From contig JAPOSR010000007.1 in NCBI GenBank assembly GCA_026709625.1, positions 1 through 64,000 on the forward strand: 64,000 nt of DNA, given 5' to 3'. A model generated the notes under the pieces. That model was given only the letters and a program-made list of their open reading frames with translations, was not told where the DNA came from and searched no databases. Source of the stretch: Chloroflexota bacterium (GTDB taxonomy: Bacteria > Chloroflexota > Anaerolineae > Aggregatilineales > Phototrophicaceae). Shown piece by piece: positions 32,732 through 42,143 of the stretch. Numbering within the stretch: the first letter of the stretch is position 1; each line of letters starts with the position of its first letter. Both the position numbers and the translations under genes were made by a program.

Positions 32732-34165
32732 TCAAGTGGCTGTCGATTGCATAGCGCGCCATTCCGCCATCGTCTTGCTGCCTTTGCTCTTGTTGCAGTG
32801 CGTGCAGAGCAGCTGCAAGTTTTCATAATGATCGCTGCCGCCTTTGCTGCGCGGCAAGATGTGATCGACTTCCATGACTTTGAAGGGGAAATGCGTGTCG
32901 CAGCCGACGCAGACGCCTTCCTGTTCGCCATAAAGTCGGTGTCGGTGCGTGCGATAATTGGGCAATTTGCCGAAGTCCGTGCGCAACGGCGGCTTGTCCA
33001 GCACAATCGCCCCGCCCCAGAGCGCCCCGCGGTCGTCGCGGATGCGCTGGTCGACCAGTTTGACCGCCAGCGGCGACAGGTCGATGCCCGCCCATTGTCG
33101 GTTCAGTCGGTCGGCGGCGACCAGGGTCGTCGCGCAGCCGCAGAAGGGATCGAAGACGATGTCGCCTTCGTTGCTGCTGGCTTCAATGATGCGTTCCAGC
33201 AGGGCGAGCGGTTTTTGGGTGGGGTAGCCTGTCTTTTCTCGGGATTTTGCGGACAGTGGCTTGATATCCAATACCATGTCATTTATCGGCGCGCCCGATT
33301 TCTTGGTCAAGTATCGTTTGAATCTAGGTATAGCGCCTCTTTTTGGCCAATAGATCAGGCCCTGCTGATCGAGAACATCTAACCTCTCTTGTGCCGACAG
33401 TTTCTCGTAACCTTTGGGAAATATGAACCAGTCTGGCATTGCTCTATCAGGTGGAACTTCCCAATGCCTGCCCCGCTTTGTTGGGTCAACGCCTTGCCAC
33501 GGTTTTCCAGTATCGCCCGCTCGCGTTCCAGGACCCGTCAGGTCACTTACCTGGTATCTTCCGAAATCGTCTGAGTGGCGATAGAAGCGGTCAATATACT
33601 CCTTATCTAATGGCAATAAGAGTCGATTCCAAGTAAATCCTCTCTTTGCATAGAACAGGATTGTGTCGTGAACAGGCCCCCACCTTTTTGCTCGGTTATG
33701 GCTCGATTGCCGCTTCCAAACGACCTCGTTCTGAAACAATGCACTCCCAAAAACCGAGTCCAGTAGAATTTTGAGATAATGGCTCATTGTCGGGTCGCAG
33801 TGCAGGTAGATGCTGCCTGTGTCTTTTAGGATGCGCCGCATTTCGATCAGGCGCACCGCCATCATAATCAGGTAGCTCATCGCGCTCTTGCCATGCGTTT
33901 GGCGAGCGGCGGCGATGACGGCATAGGCGGCGGGACTGCGCTCGGCCAGCTCGCCATGTTCATAGACATCAATATCGGAGAGCGTCCAGGTGTCTTTGAA
34001 AGCGGCGCCGGCTGCCTGCGAACCGATGGGCGCGGCGTAGTCTTCGTTGGAATTGAATGGCGGGTCGAGGTAGATGAGGTCGATGCAGGCGCTGTTGATG
34101 CCGCGCATGACCGGCAGGTTGTCGCCCGTCCAGACTGTGCCGCTGGCGAAGTTGGGGGTGGTCAT
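32732..34165 (-). CDS. DNA methyltransferase (beta-class) fused to HNH nuclease
   Basis: The 477-residue fusion has a methyltransferase of beta order in the front: motif IV DPPF at 34-37 comes before the AdoMet motif FDPFCGCATT near residue 340, with the usual TQKPLALLERII just ahead. From 419 to the end lies an HNH nuclease with C419/C422, VDHILPRSKGG (H435), N449 and C454/C457. It may therefore both modify and cut DNA as a single-chain restriction-modification enzyme. A solitary regulatory role is also possible. It lies 14 bases after the RhuM gene and 30 bases before hyuA on the same strand. The pair interrupts the DUF917/hydantoinase cluster and looks like a later insertion. Confidence 0.88.
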   Translation of the reverse strand: MTTPNFASGTVWTGDNLPVMRGINSACIDLIYLDPPFNSNEDYAAPIGSQAAGAAFKDTWTLSDIDVYEHGELAERSPAAYAVIAAARQTHGKSAMSYLIMMAVRLIEMRRILKDTGSIYLHCDPTMSHYLKILLDSVFGSALFQNEVVWKRQSSHNRAKRWGPVHDTILFYAKRGFTWNRLLLPLDKEYIDRFYRHSDDFGRYQVSDLTGPGTRAGDTGKPWQGVDPTKRGRHWEVPPDRAMPDWFIFPKGYEKLSAQERLDVLDQQGLIYWPKRGAIPRFKRYLTKKSGAPINDMVLDIKPLSAKSREKTGYPTQKPLALLERIIEASSNEGDIVFDPFCGCATTLVAADRLNRQWAGIDLSPLAVKLVDQRIRDDRGALWGGAIVLDKPPLRTDFGKLPNYRTHRHRLYGEQEGVCVGCDTHFPFKVMEVDHILPRSKGGSDHYENLQLLCTHCNKSKGSKTMAEWRAMQSTAT

Positions 34166-34179
34166 GAGGCGCTCGTTCT

Positions 34180-35193
34180 CTATTCGACTGCTGGCGGCAG
34201 CATCTTGTCTCCCGCATCTTGCAGTCGTTGTACGAATTCCTCTTCGGAAAGCTGCTCTTCCAGCATAAGTCGCTCGCGATAGGCTTCAAACTCTTCCCTA
34301 ACGCGAGCTTTCATCGCATCCCGCGGCACCTTGCCTGCATTTTGCAGCAACGGCATCTCGTTAAGTTGGCTGATAAACTGGTCGAGCTTCTTCACCCAAT
34401 CCGCCATATACATCGGCTTCTGATCGACAACCTGCAATTCCGCGAAGGACAAGAATTGCTCCACCAGCAAATTGAGGCGTTTCAGTTCATGGGATACGCG
34501 ATAATTCTTGGCAATGTACGCATCGCTCAATGTCATCGTATCGCGTTTCCAGGTTGTTAATCCCATGTTCAGCTTGTCGCTGCCAATGCGCTCCAGAATC
34601 AGTTCGGCGGCGGTATGCTCGTGAATCGCATAATGAAACTTGTTTTGCACCGTGCCAAAGAACTTCTTCGCAACTGGATTGCTAGATTGATAGTCGATGC
34701 TGGTGGCGAAGATATCGAGGACTTTGCGATAGAAGTTGTATTCCGAACTGCGGATATTGCGAATCCGCTGTTCAAGCTCCTCAAAGTAATTCGAGCCGCC
34801 ATGAGCCAGTCGATCGTCATCTATGACAAAGCCCTTGACGATGAATTCGCGCAATTGCCTCGTCGCCCAAATGCGAAACTGTGTGCCGCGATAGGAATTG
34901 ACTCGATATCCAATTGAGATGATCATGTCGAGGTTGTAGTGAGTAACTTCTCTTGAAACCCTCCGTCCGCCTTCGCTTTGAACTATTCGGAATTTCCGAA
35001 TAGTTGAATCTTGCATTAGCTCACGCTCCGCATAGATCGTCTGGATATGTTCGTTTATGGTGTTGACTGCCTTCTGAAACAATGTCGCCATACCGCGCTG
35101 GCTGAGCCAGACGCTTTCATCTTGGAATTGCACTTCCAGGCGCGTTTCGCCATCCGCTGTTTCATAGAGTAGTATCTGATTGTCCTTCGCCAT
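34180..35193 (-). CDS. RhuM family protein
   Basis: The 337-residue protein matches the RhuM (virulence RhuM) family. The first region QILLYETADGETRLEVQFQDESVWLSQRGMATLF is the classic start, followed by VNTINEHIQTIYAERELM and NLDMIISIGYRVNSYRGTQFRIWATRQL. A helical C-terminal half follows with a Glu-rich end. The N-terminal part resembles a winged-helix DNA-binding module. RhuM proteins are common in mobile regions and next to restriction-modification genes, as here, but their activity is not established. It is the first gene of the two-gene insertion and starts about 160 bases from the start of DUF917 copy D's downstream end region. Composition is more AT-rich than its neighbours. Confidence 0.9.
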   Translation of the reverse strand: MAKDNQILLYETADGETRLEVQFQDESVWLSQRGMATLFQKAVNTINEHIQTIYAERELMQDSTIRKFRIVQSEGGRRVSREVTHYNLDMIISIGYRVNSYRGTQFRIWATRQLREFIVKGFVIDDDRLAHGGSNYFEELEQRIRNIRSSEYNFYRKVLDIFATSIDYQSSNPVAKKFFGTVQNKFHYAIHEHTAAELILERIGSDKLNMGLTTWKRDTMTLSDAYIAKNYRVSHELKRLNLLVEQFLSFAELQVVDQKPMYMADWVKKLDQFISQLNEMPLLQNAGKVPRDAMKARVREEFEAYRERLMLEEQLSEEEFVQRLQDAGDKMLPPAVE

Positions 35194-35245
35194 CTCTCAT
35201 ACTCCGAGTATGAATGGAGCGCTAGCATAGTACATATGTGCGATT

Positions 35246-36349
35246 TTAGCCACTCTTGGGCCGCCACCCAATCACCCCGCCCGGCAAGGGATGAAAAGCG
35301 ACATCATAGCCAAATGCGCCCGGACCCACGACTCGCAGCGCCGTCTCGCTTTTGAGCTGTGGTGGCGCGGGCACAGCGATCACCGCCACGCGCGTGCCAT
35401 AGCGCAGCAGTTCGGTCGTCACGGGTTCGCCTTCTTCTTCGGTGACGATGCAAATCAAATCGGGCGTCGTCACCGCCACTACGCCGTTGACTCGCGCGAT
35501 CAACAATTCATTTTGAAATTCAATCGTTAACTGGTCATCGCTGACGAAGCTGTCGATGCGCACCGAGCCTCGCGCGAAGCCTGCTGTCGTGCGCCGATGC
35601 ACATCGCTGATTTTGCCGCGGAAGAGCGCCTGCCCGTCCAGCGCATCAGCCACCACCTGGGGCACATCGCTTTTTTGTCGCTGCGCCTCGAGGACTCGGC
35701 AGCCCAGATGATGCGCCAGGCTCATGGTGTAATGCACGCCCGCGGCTTTGAGCTGCGCGCCGCTCATGATTGTGCCGACCAAGCCAGCGCGCGCCCCCAT
35801 GCTAACGGCGATATTGCGCGCCATCTTTTCTGCCCACCGATCATGGATGGCGACTGGCAGCACAGCGGCGTTGTCGGCGGCATCGACCATAGCCAGCGGA
35901 GCGGCGGTGGCGGCGCTGTCGAAGAGGAAAGACGACATCTGAATCTCGGGGAATGCCCGGCCCATGCTGTCGCTGTCGACCGTGGGGATGCCCGCCAGCA
36001 AGCCACAGATCAGCGGCTGCATGGAATTTGCGCCACCGATTTCGGCGATGGCGATGGCATCGAATGCGCGGCCGATATGCGCTTCCAGCAAACGCAGCGC
36101 CCGCAACATCTCTGTGCCTTCAGGCAGCTTCTCGATGCTCACGGTCGGCGCGCCGATGTTGCCAGCCACGCAGACCAGCGCCTCGTCATCCAGATCCAGA
36201 GGATCGACCAAGGGCTGGGGACCGCGCTGGCGAATGACCGATGCCAGATGCAAGCCGCCCAGATAGGGATTGCCGCCGCCGCCCGTGCCCAATATCCCTG
36301 CGCCGATGCCGATGGGGCGGATGTCTTCCAGCGTGACCTGGCGCAGCAC
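35246..36349 (-). CDS. DUF917 family protein, copy D
   Basis: The 367-residue protein contains GAGILGTGGGGNPYLGGLHLA near residue 16, VAGNIGAPTVSIEKLPEG, IAEIGGANSMQPL, VDSDSMGRAFPEIQM near 138 and EFQNELLIARVNG. Like copy A it has the GN/GS variant of the Gly-rich loop rather than the GD variant of B and C. The GTG at 36349 overlaps the OppF stop (TAGTG) and gives the same N-terminal length as the other copies. An ATG at 36376 inside oppF is the alternative. Coupling to a peptide-transporter ATPase suggests the substrate may be imported. Confidence 0.88.
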   Translation of the reverse strand: MLRQVTLEDIRPIGIGAGILGTGGGGNPYLGGLHLASVIRQRGPQPLVDPLDLDDEALVCVAGNIGAPTVSIEKLPEGTEMLRALRLLEAHIGRAFDAIAIAEIGGANSMQPLICGLLAGIPTVDSDSMGRAFPEIQMSSFLFDSAATAAPLAMVDAADNAAVLPVAIHDRWAEKMARNIAVSMGARAGLVGTIMSGAQLKAAGVHYTMSLAHHLGCRVLEAQRQKSDVPQVVADALDGQALFRGKISDVHRRTTAGFARGSVRIDSFVSDDQLTIEFQNELLIARVNGVVAVTTPDLICIVTEEEGEPVTTELLRYGTRVAVIAVPAPPQLKSETALRVVGPGAFGYDVAFHPLPGGVIGWRPKSG

Positions 36350-37320
36350 TAGGCGGGATCCCTGTGCAAGTGACAAGCAACCTGGTGGCGCGGCGCGATT
36401 GTGAGCAAAGGCGGGGGCTGGGTCTCGCAGCGCTCGAGCTTTTGAGCATGACAGCGCGGCGCGAAAGGACAGCCGCCCCCGGCCGCCAACGTGAGGTCGC
36501 CCGCCAGGATGATCTCTTCACGCTGCATATCCGGGTCTGGCTCGGGGATAGCGGAGATCAGCGCTTGCGTATAGGGGTGTTTGGGCTGTTCGAATATGAC
36601 ATCGGTGGCTGCGACTTCGACAATTTTGCCCAGGTAGAGCAGCGCCACTTCGTCGCACATATAGCGCACCACGCCCAGATCGTGCGAAATGAAAAGATAA
36701 GTCAAATCAAAGCGATCTTGCAGGTCTTGCAGCAGATTGAGGATCTGCGCCTGCACCGAGACATCCAGCGCCGATGTCGGCTCGTCCAGCACCAGCAGAC
36801 GCGGCTGCACAGCCAAAGCGCGGGCGATGCCGATGCGCTGCTGTTGTCCACCGCTGAATTCATGCGGATAGCGATAATAATGTTCTTCTTTCAAACCGAC
36901 CACATGCATCAATTCCAAGACGCGGTCGCGGGCTGCTTGGCCTCGCAGGCTCTCGTGTATCCAAAGCGGCTCGCCGATGATCTGCCCGACAGTCATGCGT
37001 CCATTGAGCGACGCGGCGGGTGATTGATAGATCATCTGGATTTCGCTGCGCAGCCGCCGCAGGTCACGCGCTTTGAGATGCGTAATATCTGCGCCAGCAT
37101 AGCGAATGCTGCCAGCTGTTGGCTCGAGCAAGCGCAAGATGCACTTGCCGATTGTGGTTTTGCCGCTGCCGCTTTCGCCCACCAGCCCCAGCGTTTTGCC
37201 ATGCCGCAGCGCGAAGCTGACATCGTCCACCGCGCGGAAATCGCTCAGCTGCCGATTGAGCAAGCCGCCGCGCACCGGGAAGTATTTTTTCAGGTTGTCG
37301 ACTTCCAGCAAGGCGCTCAT
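36349..37320 (-). CDS. Oligopeptide/dipeptide ABC transporter ATP-binding protein (OppF/DppF type)
   Basis: The 323-residue ATPase would energise uptake of peptides or similar compounds. It has Walker A GESGSGKT at 48-55, YQSPAASLNGRMTVG (Q-loop), the signature FSGGQQQR at 155-162, Walker B LLVLDEP at 175-181 and the switch ISHDLGVV. The C-terminal Opp extension carries PFAPRCHAQ..RCETQPPP with the expected Cys spacing. No OppA, OppB, OppC or OppD gene is in the window, so this is an orphan ATPase. Its stop is joined to DUF917 copy D by TAGTG. Confidence 0.92.
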   Translation of the reverse strand: MSALLEVDNLKKYFPVRGGLLNRQLSDFRAVDDVSFALRHGKTLGLVGESGSGKTTIGKCILRLLEPTAGSIRYAGADITHLKARDLRRLRSEIQMIYQSPAASLNGRMTVGQIIGEPLWIHESLRGQAARDRVLELMHVVGLKEEHYYRYPHEFSGGQQQRIGIARALAVQPRLLVLDEPTSALDVSVQAQILNLLQDLQDRFDLTYLFISHDLGVVRYMCDEVALLYLGKIVEVAATDVIFEQPKHPYTQALISAIPEPDPDMQREEIILAGDLTLAAGGGCPFAPRCHAQKLERCETQPPPLLTIAPRHQVACHLHRDPA

Positions 37321-37340
37321 TAAGAACAGTCACCTGTGAA

Positions 37341-37380
37341 CTCCGTCCCCCCCCCCCCCCATCGATGCGAGGGGACGGAG
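37341..37380. repeat. Ten-base perfect hairpin with a run of 14 C
   Basis: CTCCGTCCCC (37341-37350) is the reverse complement of GGGGACGGAG (37371-37380). The run of 14 C (37347-37360) begins in the left arm and continues into the loop. It lies between the binding-protein stop (37393) and the oppF start (37320). It could end transcription, although no T tract follows, and the homopolymer could vary in length. Confidence 0.6.
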
Positions 37381-37392
37381 AAAGAGTAAGGC

Positions 37393-38862
<1,470 letters not shown>

Positions 38863-38915
38863 GATATTTCTCCTGTTGTGTATAGGACAAAGGATGCGAT
38901 CGCTCGCATACGCAT

Positions 38916-38943
38916 ATTGTAACGCGAATCGGATAGTTATGAA
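38916..38943 (-). promoter_or_regulatory. Promoter of the solute-binding protein gene
   Basis: On the minus strand TTCATA (38938-38943) and TACAAT (38916-38921) are separated by 16 bases and lie about 53 bases before the ATG in an AT-rich gap. It is a moderate match. Confidence 0.4.
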
Positions 38944-39068
38944 AATATAGGCAAAGCAAGAAGCGGAGAAAAATAAACAGGTCGCATTCTGCGCATTCGC
39001 TGGAAAATCTTCCCGCGTTCTAGGACAACGGGCCAGGGCTGGGGGATTTGGCAATCAAAGGACCGCGA

Positions 39069-40490
39069 TTAGCGATAGTCCTGAAAAACATCTCGCGTTT
39101 GCACAGCGCTTTTGATGCGCCAGTCCAGCAGCGCATCCAGCAGGTCGCGCTTGATGCCCGCCAGCGCCTCGTCCTCCCAGCGGTTGTCGACTTCCCAGGG
39201 GTCGGCTTGCAAGTCAAAGAGCTGTCCATAGCTTTGCCCGGCGAAGTGCACGAGCTTGTAGCGTTCGCCGCGCGCCATGGTCATGTACGGACCTTCATAG
39301 ACGCCATCGGCTGGATGCTCGGCGAAGACCCGTTCGCGTCCCGACCATGCTTCGTTTTTCAGCGCCGGCAGCAGCGACTGCGCCTGCATGTTGGGCGGCG
39401 GCTGCAAGCCCGCCAACTCCAGCACGGTCGGTCCAATATCCATCCACTGGCACAGAGCGCCGATGCGCGCGCCGGCTTGGAAGCGTCCGGGCGCCCAAAA
39501 CAGCGCAGGAACGCGCGTGATGATGTCGTACATCGTCCACTTTTGGATATGACCGTGGTCGCCCAGGCAATCGCCGTGATCGCTGGTGAAGATGACGACG
39601 CTGTTTTCCAAATAGCCCCGCTCGCTCAGCGCGTCCATGATCTGCCCAACCTGCTGGTCGATCATGCTGACATTGGCGGCGTAATAGGCGCGCAGGCGCT
39701 GCAGCTGCAAGCGCGTCGGCTTTTCGAGGTGGACGATGGAGTCGTGGTCGATCTCGGCATTGTGCTGGCGAAGGCGCTGGAAAGGCGGCGGCTGCGCAGC
39801 CAGCTCGGCTTGCGTCACGGTGGGCAGCGGCAGCTCGCGGTCGATGTAGTCGATGGCGGCTTCGGGCGTGGGGTCATAAGGCGGGTGCGGACCCGGGAAG
39901 CCGACCTGCAAAAAAAGCGGCTGGGTCTGCGGATGACTGCGCAGCCACCATTGCGCCAGCCCGCCCACAAAATTGTCCGACTGTAGCTGCGGCGGCAGGT
40001 CCCAGCTGAACGCGCCCATGCGCTCGCGGTAATCGGCGCGCTTTCGATAGGCCTCGCGTTGCTGTTTGACCAGTCCGTGCGCGGCCAGCGCCTTGTCCCA
40101 TTCATCAAAGTAATAGCGCCCTTCCAGATAACGGTCTTTGTTTTCCACGACATAGCGCTCGTGAAAGCCCAGCGGCGCTTCAAAAGGATTGCTGTGCATT
40201 TTGCCGATGTTGACGCAGTGATAGCCAGAGCTGGCCAGGGCTTCGACCCAAGAGCGTCGCCAGCGGTCGCCATTGCGCATGATGCCGGTGACATGCGGAT
40301 AATAGCCAGTGAACAAGCTGGCGCGGGCGGGCGCGCAGGATGGCGCGGTGATGTGGCAATTGTCAAAGCTGACCCCCTCGCGCGTCAGGCGGTCGAGGTT
40401 GGGCGTGTCCATATACGGGAAACCCAGCGCGTTGATGGTGTCGTATCGTTGTTGGTCGGTGATGATGAGGATGATATTGGGCCTGTCCAT
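39069..40490 (-). CDS. Type I sulfatase, second copy
   Basis: The 473-residue sulfatase starts with NIILIITDQQRYDTI (metal Asp and Gln) and has the modification motif C52-A-P-A-R56 followed by SLFTGYYPHV. VIFTSDHGDCLGDHGHIQKWTMYDIITRVP and QLFDLQADPWEVDNRWED are the later conserved blocks. CxAxR replaces CxPSR but keeps the Cys and Arg that matter. It has no signal peptide. It sits in a sugar operon 19 bases after the cupin isomerase gene. It is not a close paralog of the sulfatase at 25275. An activating enzyme must be encoded elsewhere. Confidence 0.9.
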   Translation of the reverse strand: MDRPNIILIITDQQRYDTINALGFPYMDTPNLDRLTREGVSFDNCHITAPSCAPARASLFTGYYPHVTGIMRNGDRWRRSWVEALASSGYHCVNIGKMHSNPFEAPLGFHERYVVENKDRYLEGRYYFDEWDKALAAHGLVKQQREAYRKRADYRERMGAFSWDLPPQLQSDNFVGGLAQWWLRSHPQTQPLFLQVGFPGPHPPYDPTPEAAIDYIDRELPLPTVTQAELAAQPPPFQRLRQHNAEIDHDSIVHLEKPTRLQLQRLRAYYAANVSMIDQQVGQIMDALSERGYLENSVVIFTSDHGDCLGDHGHIQKWTMYDIITRVPALFWAPGRFQAGARIGALCQWMDIGPTVLELAGLQPPPNMQAQSLLPALKNEAWSGRERVFAEHPADGVYEGPYMTMARGERYKLVHFAGQSYGQLFDLQADPWEVDNRWEDEALAGIKRDLLDALLDWRIKSAVQTRDVFQDYR

Positions 40491-40509
40491 GCGAGCGCCC
40501 CGCTTTCTT

Positions 40510-41085
40510 TCAGGCGGATTTCGGGTTGTCGATGATGGCCGGCTGCCCACCGCGCAGGACAATCAGCTTGCGAAAACCGTCGCGCTCAATGGTGGCGTAG
40601 TCGTGCCCGGCTTCGGCTGCCCACACAGAGAAAAAAACGAAGTCGTCAGCGCCGATATTGACCGTGCGGTGCGCCCAGTATGGCGGCACATAGGCGGCTG
40701 TTCCCGCTTGCATGGGCTGGGCGCTGGTTGCGCCGTCCGCGGTCTGCAAGAGCAGCATGCCCCGCCCCGACAAGCCGAAATAAACCTCGCCTTGCTCGCG
40801 GCGGGCGTGGAAGTGCCCTTTGGTCATATGAAATTCCGCGCCGATGCGCCCAGGCAAAATGCGCGTCGTGCAATGCGGCAGTTGTCCTTCATCGCCAGGC
40901 AGCGCGACGCCCTGCACTTCATAGATCAGCCGGTCGCCTTCGTCGGCCAGGATGCGCTCGACAACGTCGCGCTCGGCAAAATAGCCGGGCATATCGCTGA
41001 GATGACGCTGATAGACACTGCGCGCAGGCGAAAGATCGCCGCTGGCAAAGTCGATTTCGGTCACAAAGGGCTGGGTCAGATTCAT
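40510..41085 (-). CDS. Cupin-type glucose-6-phosphate isomerase
   Basis: The 191-residue protein belongs to the cupin phosphoglucose isomerases first known from archaea, which interconvert glucose 6-phosphate and fructose 6-phosphate using a bound metal. The metal motif is HMTKGHFHARREQGEVY, with H91, H93, E100 and later H139 (WAHRTVN). The front TTRILPGRIGAEFHMTKGHFH block is also family-like. Its place between an AroE-like gene and a sulfatase, in line with a sugar kinase, suggests use in a dedicated sugar pathway rather than glycolysis alone. The real substrate could be another hexose or pentose phosphate. Confidence 0.85.
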   Translation of the reverse strand: MNLTQPFVTEIDFASGDLSPARSVYQRHLSDMPGYFAERDVVERILADEGDRLIYEVQGVALPGDEGQLPHCTTRILPGRIGAEFHMTKGHFHARREQGEVYFGLSGRGMLLLQTADGATSAQPMQAGTAAYVPPYWAHRTVNIGADDFVFFSVWAAEAGHDYATIERDGFRKLIVLRGGQPAIIDNPKSA

Positions 41086-41207
41086 GGTTGGCCACCGCAG
41101 ATGCGCAACAGGCTGAACTGTATGTATTGCCTAGATTTTACCCGCACTTGGCGCAAAAGGCACATAAGCATTACATGCCTTTGCTGCCAAAGCGCAAGAA
41201 AGGGGGC

Positions 41208-42125
41208 TCACAGCGACTCCGCAGCAGCAGCCAGCCGCGCGAAGAGCGCATCGTCCAGCGCCAAGCCAAACACCTCGGCGACCATTTCTGCCCAGCCATA
41301 CAAAAAATATGCCCAGCCGTCTTCAACATGCAGTTGCTTTTGATCTGCCTGCGCGTTTGCCTGGCGCATGAAATCCCGCTCGCCGCGATAATTCAGCTCC
41401 CACACCAAGCCACCTTGCGGGAAGCGCGCGTCGTCAGTCAGGGGCGAGCCAGGCGCGTCTTTGCCCAGCCCGGTCGCATTGATGACCAGCGACCCCGCTG
41501 GCATATCTCGCAGCAGGGCGTCATTGTCGGTCGCGCTGTGGCAGAGCCGATACGAGAATCGCAACGGAGTATCCAGCCGCGCATGCACCTGGCGGATCGA
41601 GTCTAGGCGCTCGGGCAAGACATCCGTCAGCACCAGGCGGCGGGGCGCGCCCTGGTCTGCCGAGCGCTGCGCCAGGCAGACGCTGATGGCGACAGCGGCT
41701 CCGCCAGCCCCCAGACACAGCGCATCGCGCTCGCCATTCCAATGCCGCTCGGGCACGAATTGCCGCAATGCCAGCGCCGATGACAGCGGGTCTTTGGCAT
41801 AGCCCAGCAGCCGGCCATCGCGCTTGACCAAGCACGACACCTCCGCGCAGATCTCAGCGTAAGCATCAAGCCAGGCGAACTGGTCGTGACAAGCGTGCAG
41901 CATGTCGATCTTGTGGGCGGTGATGAGCGCGCCTTTGATGCGTCCATCGTCAAGGATGCGCGCGGCGATGTCACGATAAGCCGCAGCGGGCGCGCGCAAA
42001 GGCAGGTCGACGCCCACCAGCTCGGCATCCACGCCCAGCAGCCGCATCCAGCGCGGAAAGATGCGCCGGATTGATGAAGCGCCCGTGCTGACGCCGATGA
42101 AGAGGAGTTGCGCGGCGGTGGTCAT
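41208..42125 (-). CDS. Shikimate dehydrogenase-like protein (AroE/YdiB superfamily)
   Basis: The 305-residue protein has the two-domain shikimate dehydrogenase fold. The catalytic Lys sits in ITAHKIDML (K72, where AroE has xNVTxPxK), and the NAD(P)-binding loop is CLGAGGAAVAIS near residue 145 with the strand-ending Asp in LVLTDVLPERL. VINATGLGKDAPGSPL replaces the usual NxTxxGMxxxxxxP. The N-terminal GVSTGASSI lacks the SxSxSP substrate motif of true AroE. It is therefore probably a polyol or quinate-like dehydrogenase with a different substrate. It starts 18 bases after the FGGY kinase stop, so kinase and dehydrogenase are cotranscribed. Confidence 0.8.
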   Translation of the reverse strand: MTTAAQLLFIGVSTGASSIRRIFPRWMRLLGVDAELVGVDLPLRAPAAAYRDIAARILDDGRIKGALITAHKIDMLHACHDQFAWLDAYAEICAEVSCLVKRDGRLLGYAKDPLSSALALRQFVPERHWNGERDALCLGAGGAAVAISVCLAQRSADQGAPRRLVLTDVLPERLDSIRQVHARLDTPLRFSYRLCHSATDNDALLRDMPAGSLVINATGLGKDAPGSPLTDDARFPQGGLVWELNYRGERDFMRQANAQADQKQLHVEDGWAYFLYGWAEMVAEVFGLALDDALFARLAAAAESL

Positions 42126-42143
42126 ATGGCTGCGCCCGCAATC

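Noticed and set aside
31715..33382. Plus-strand frame of 555 codons
   Set aside because: It is antisense to hyuA and the methyltransferase-HNH gene, both of which have conserved motifs.
41208..42125. Annotation as the biosynthetic shikimate dehydrogenase aroE
   Set aside because: The shikimate-binding SxS motif is absent and the gene lies in a sugar unit, so only the superfamily is claimed.
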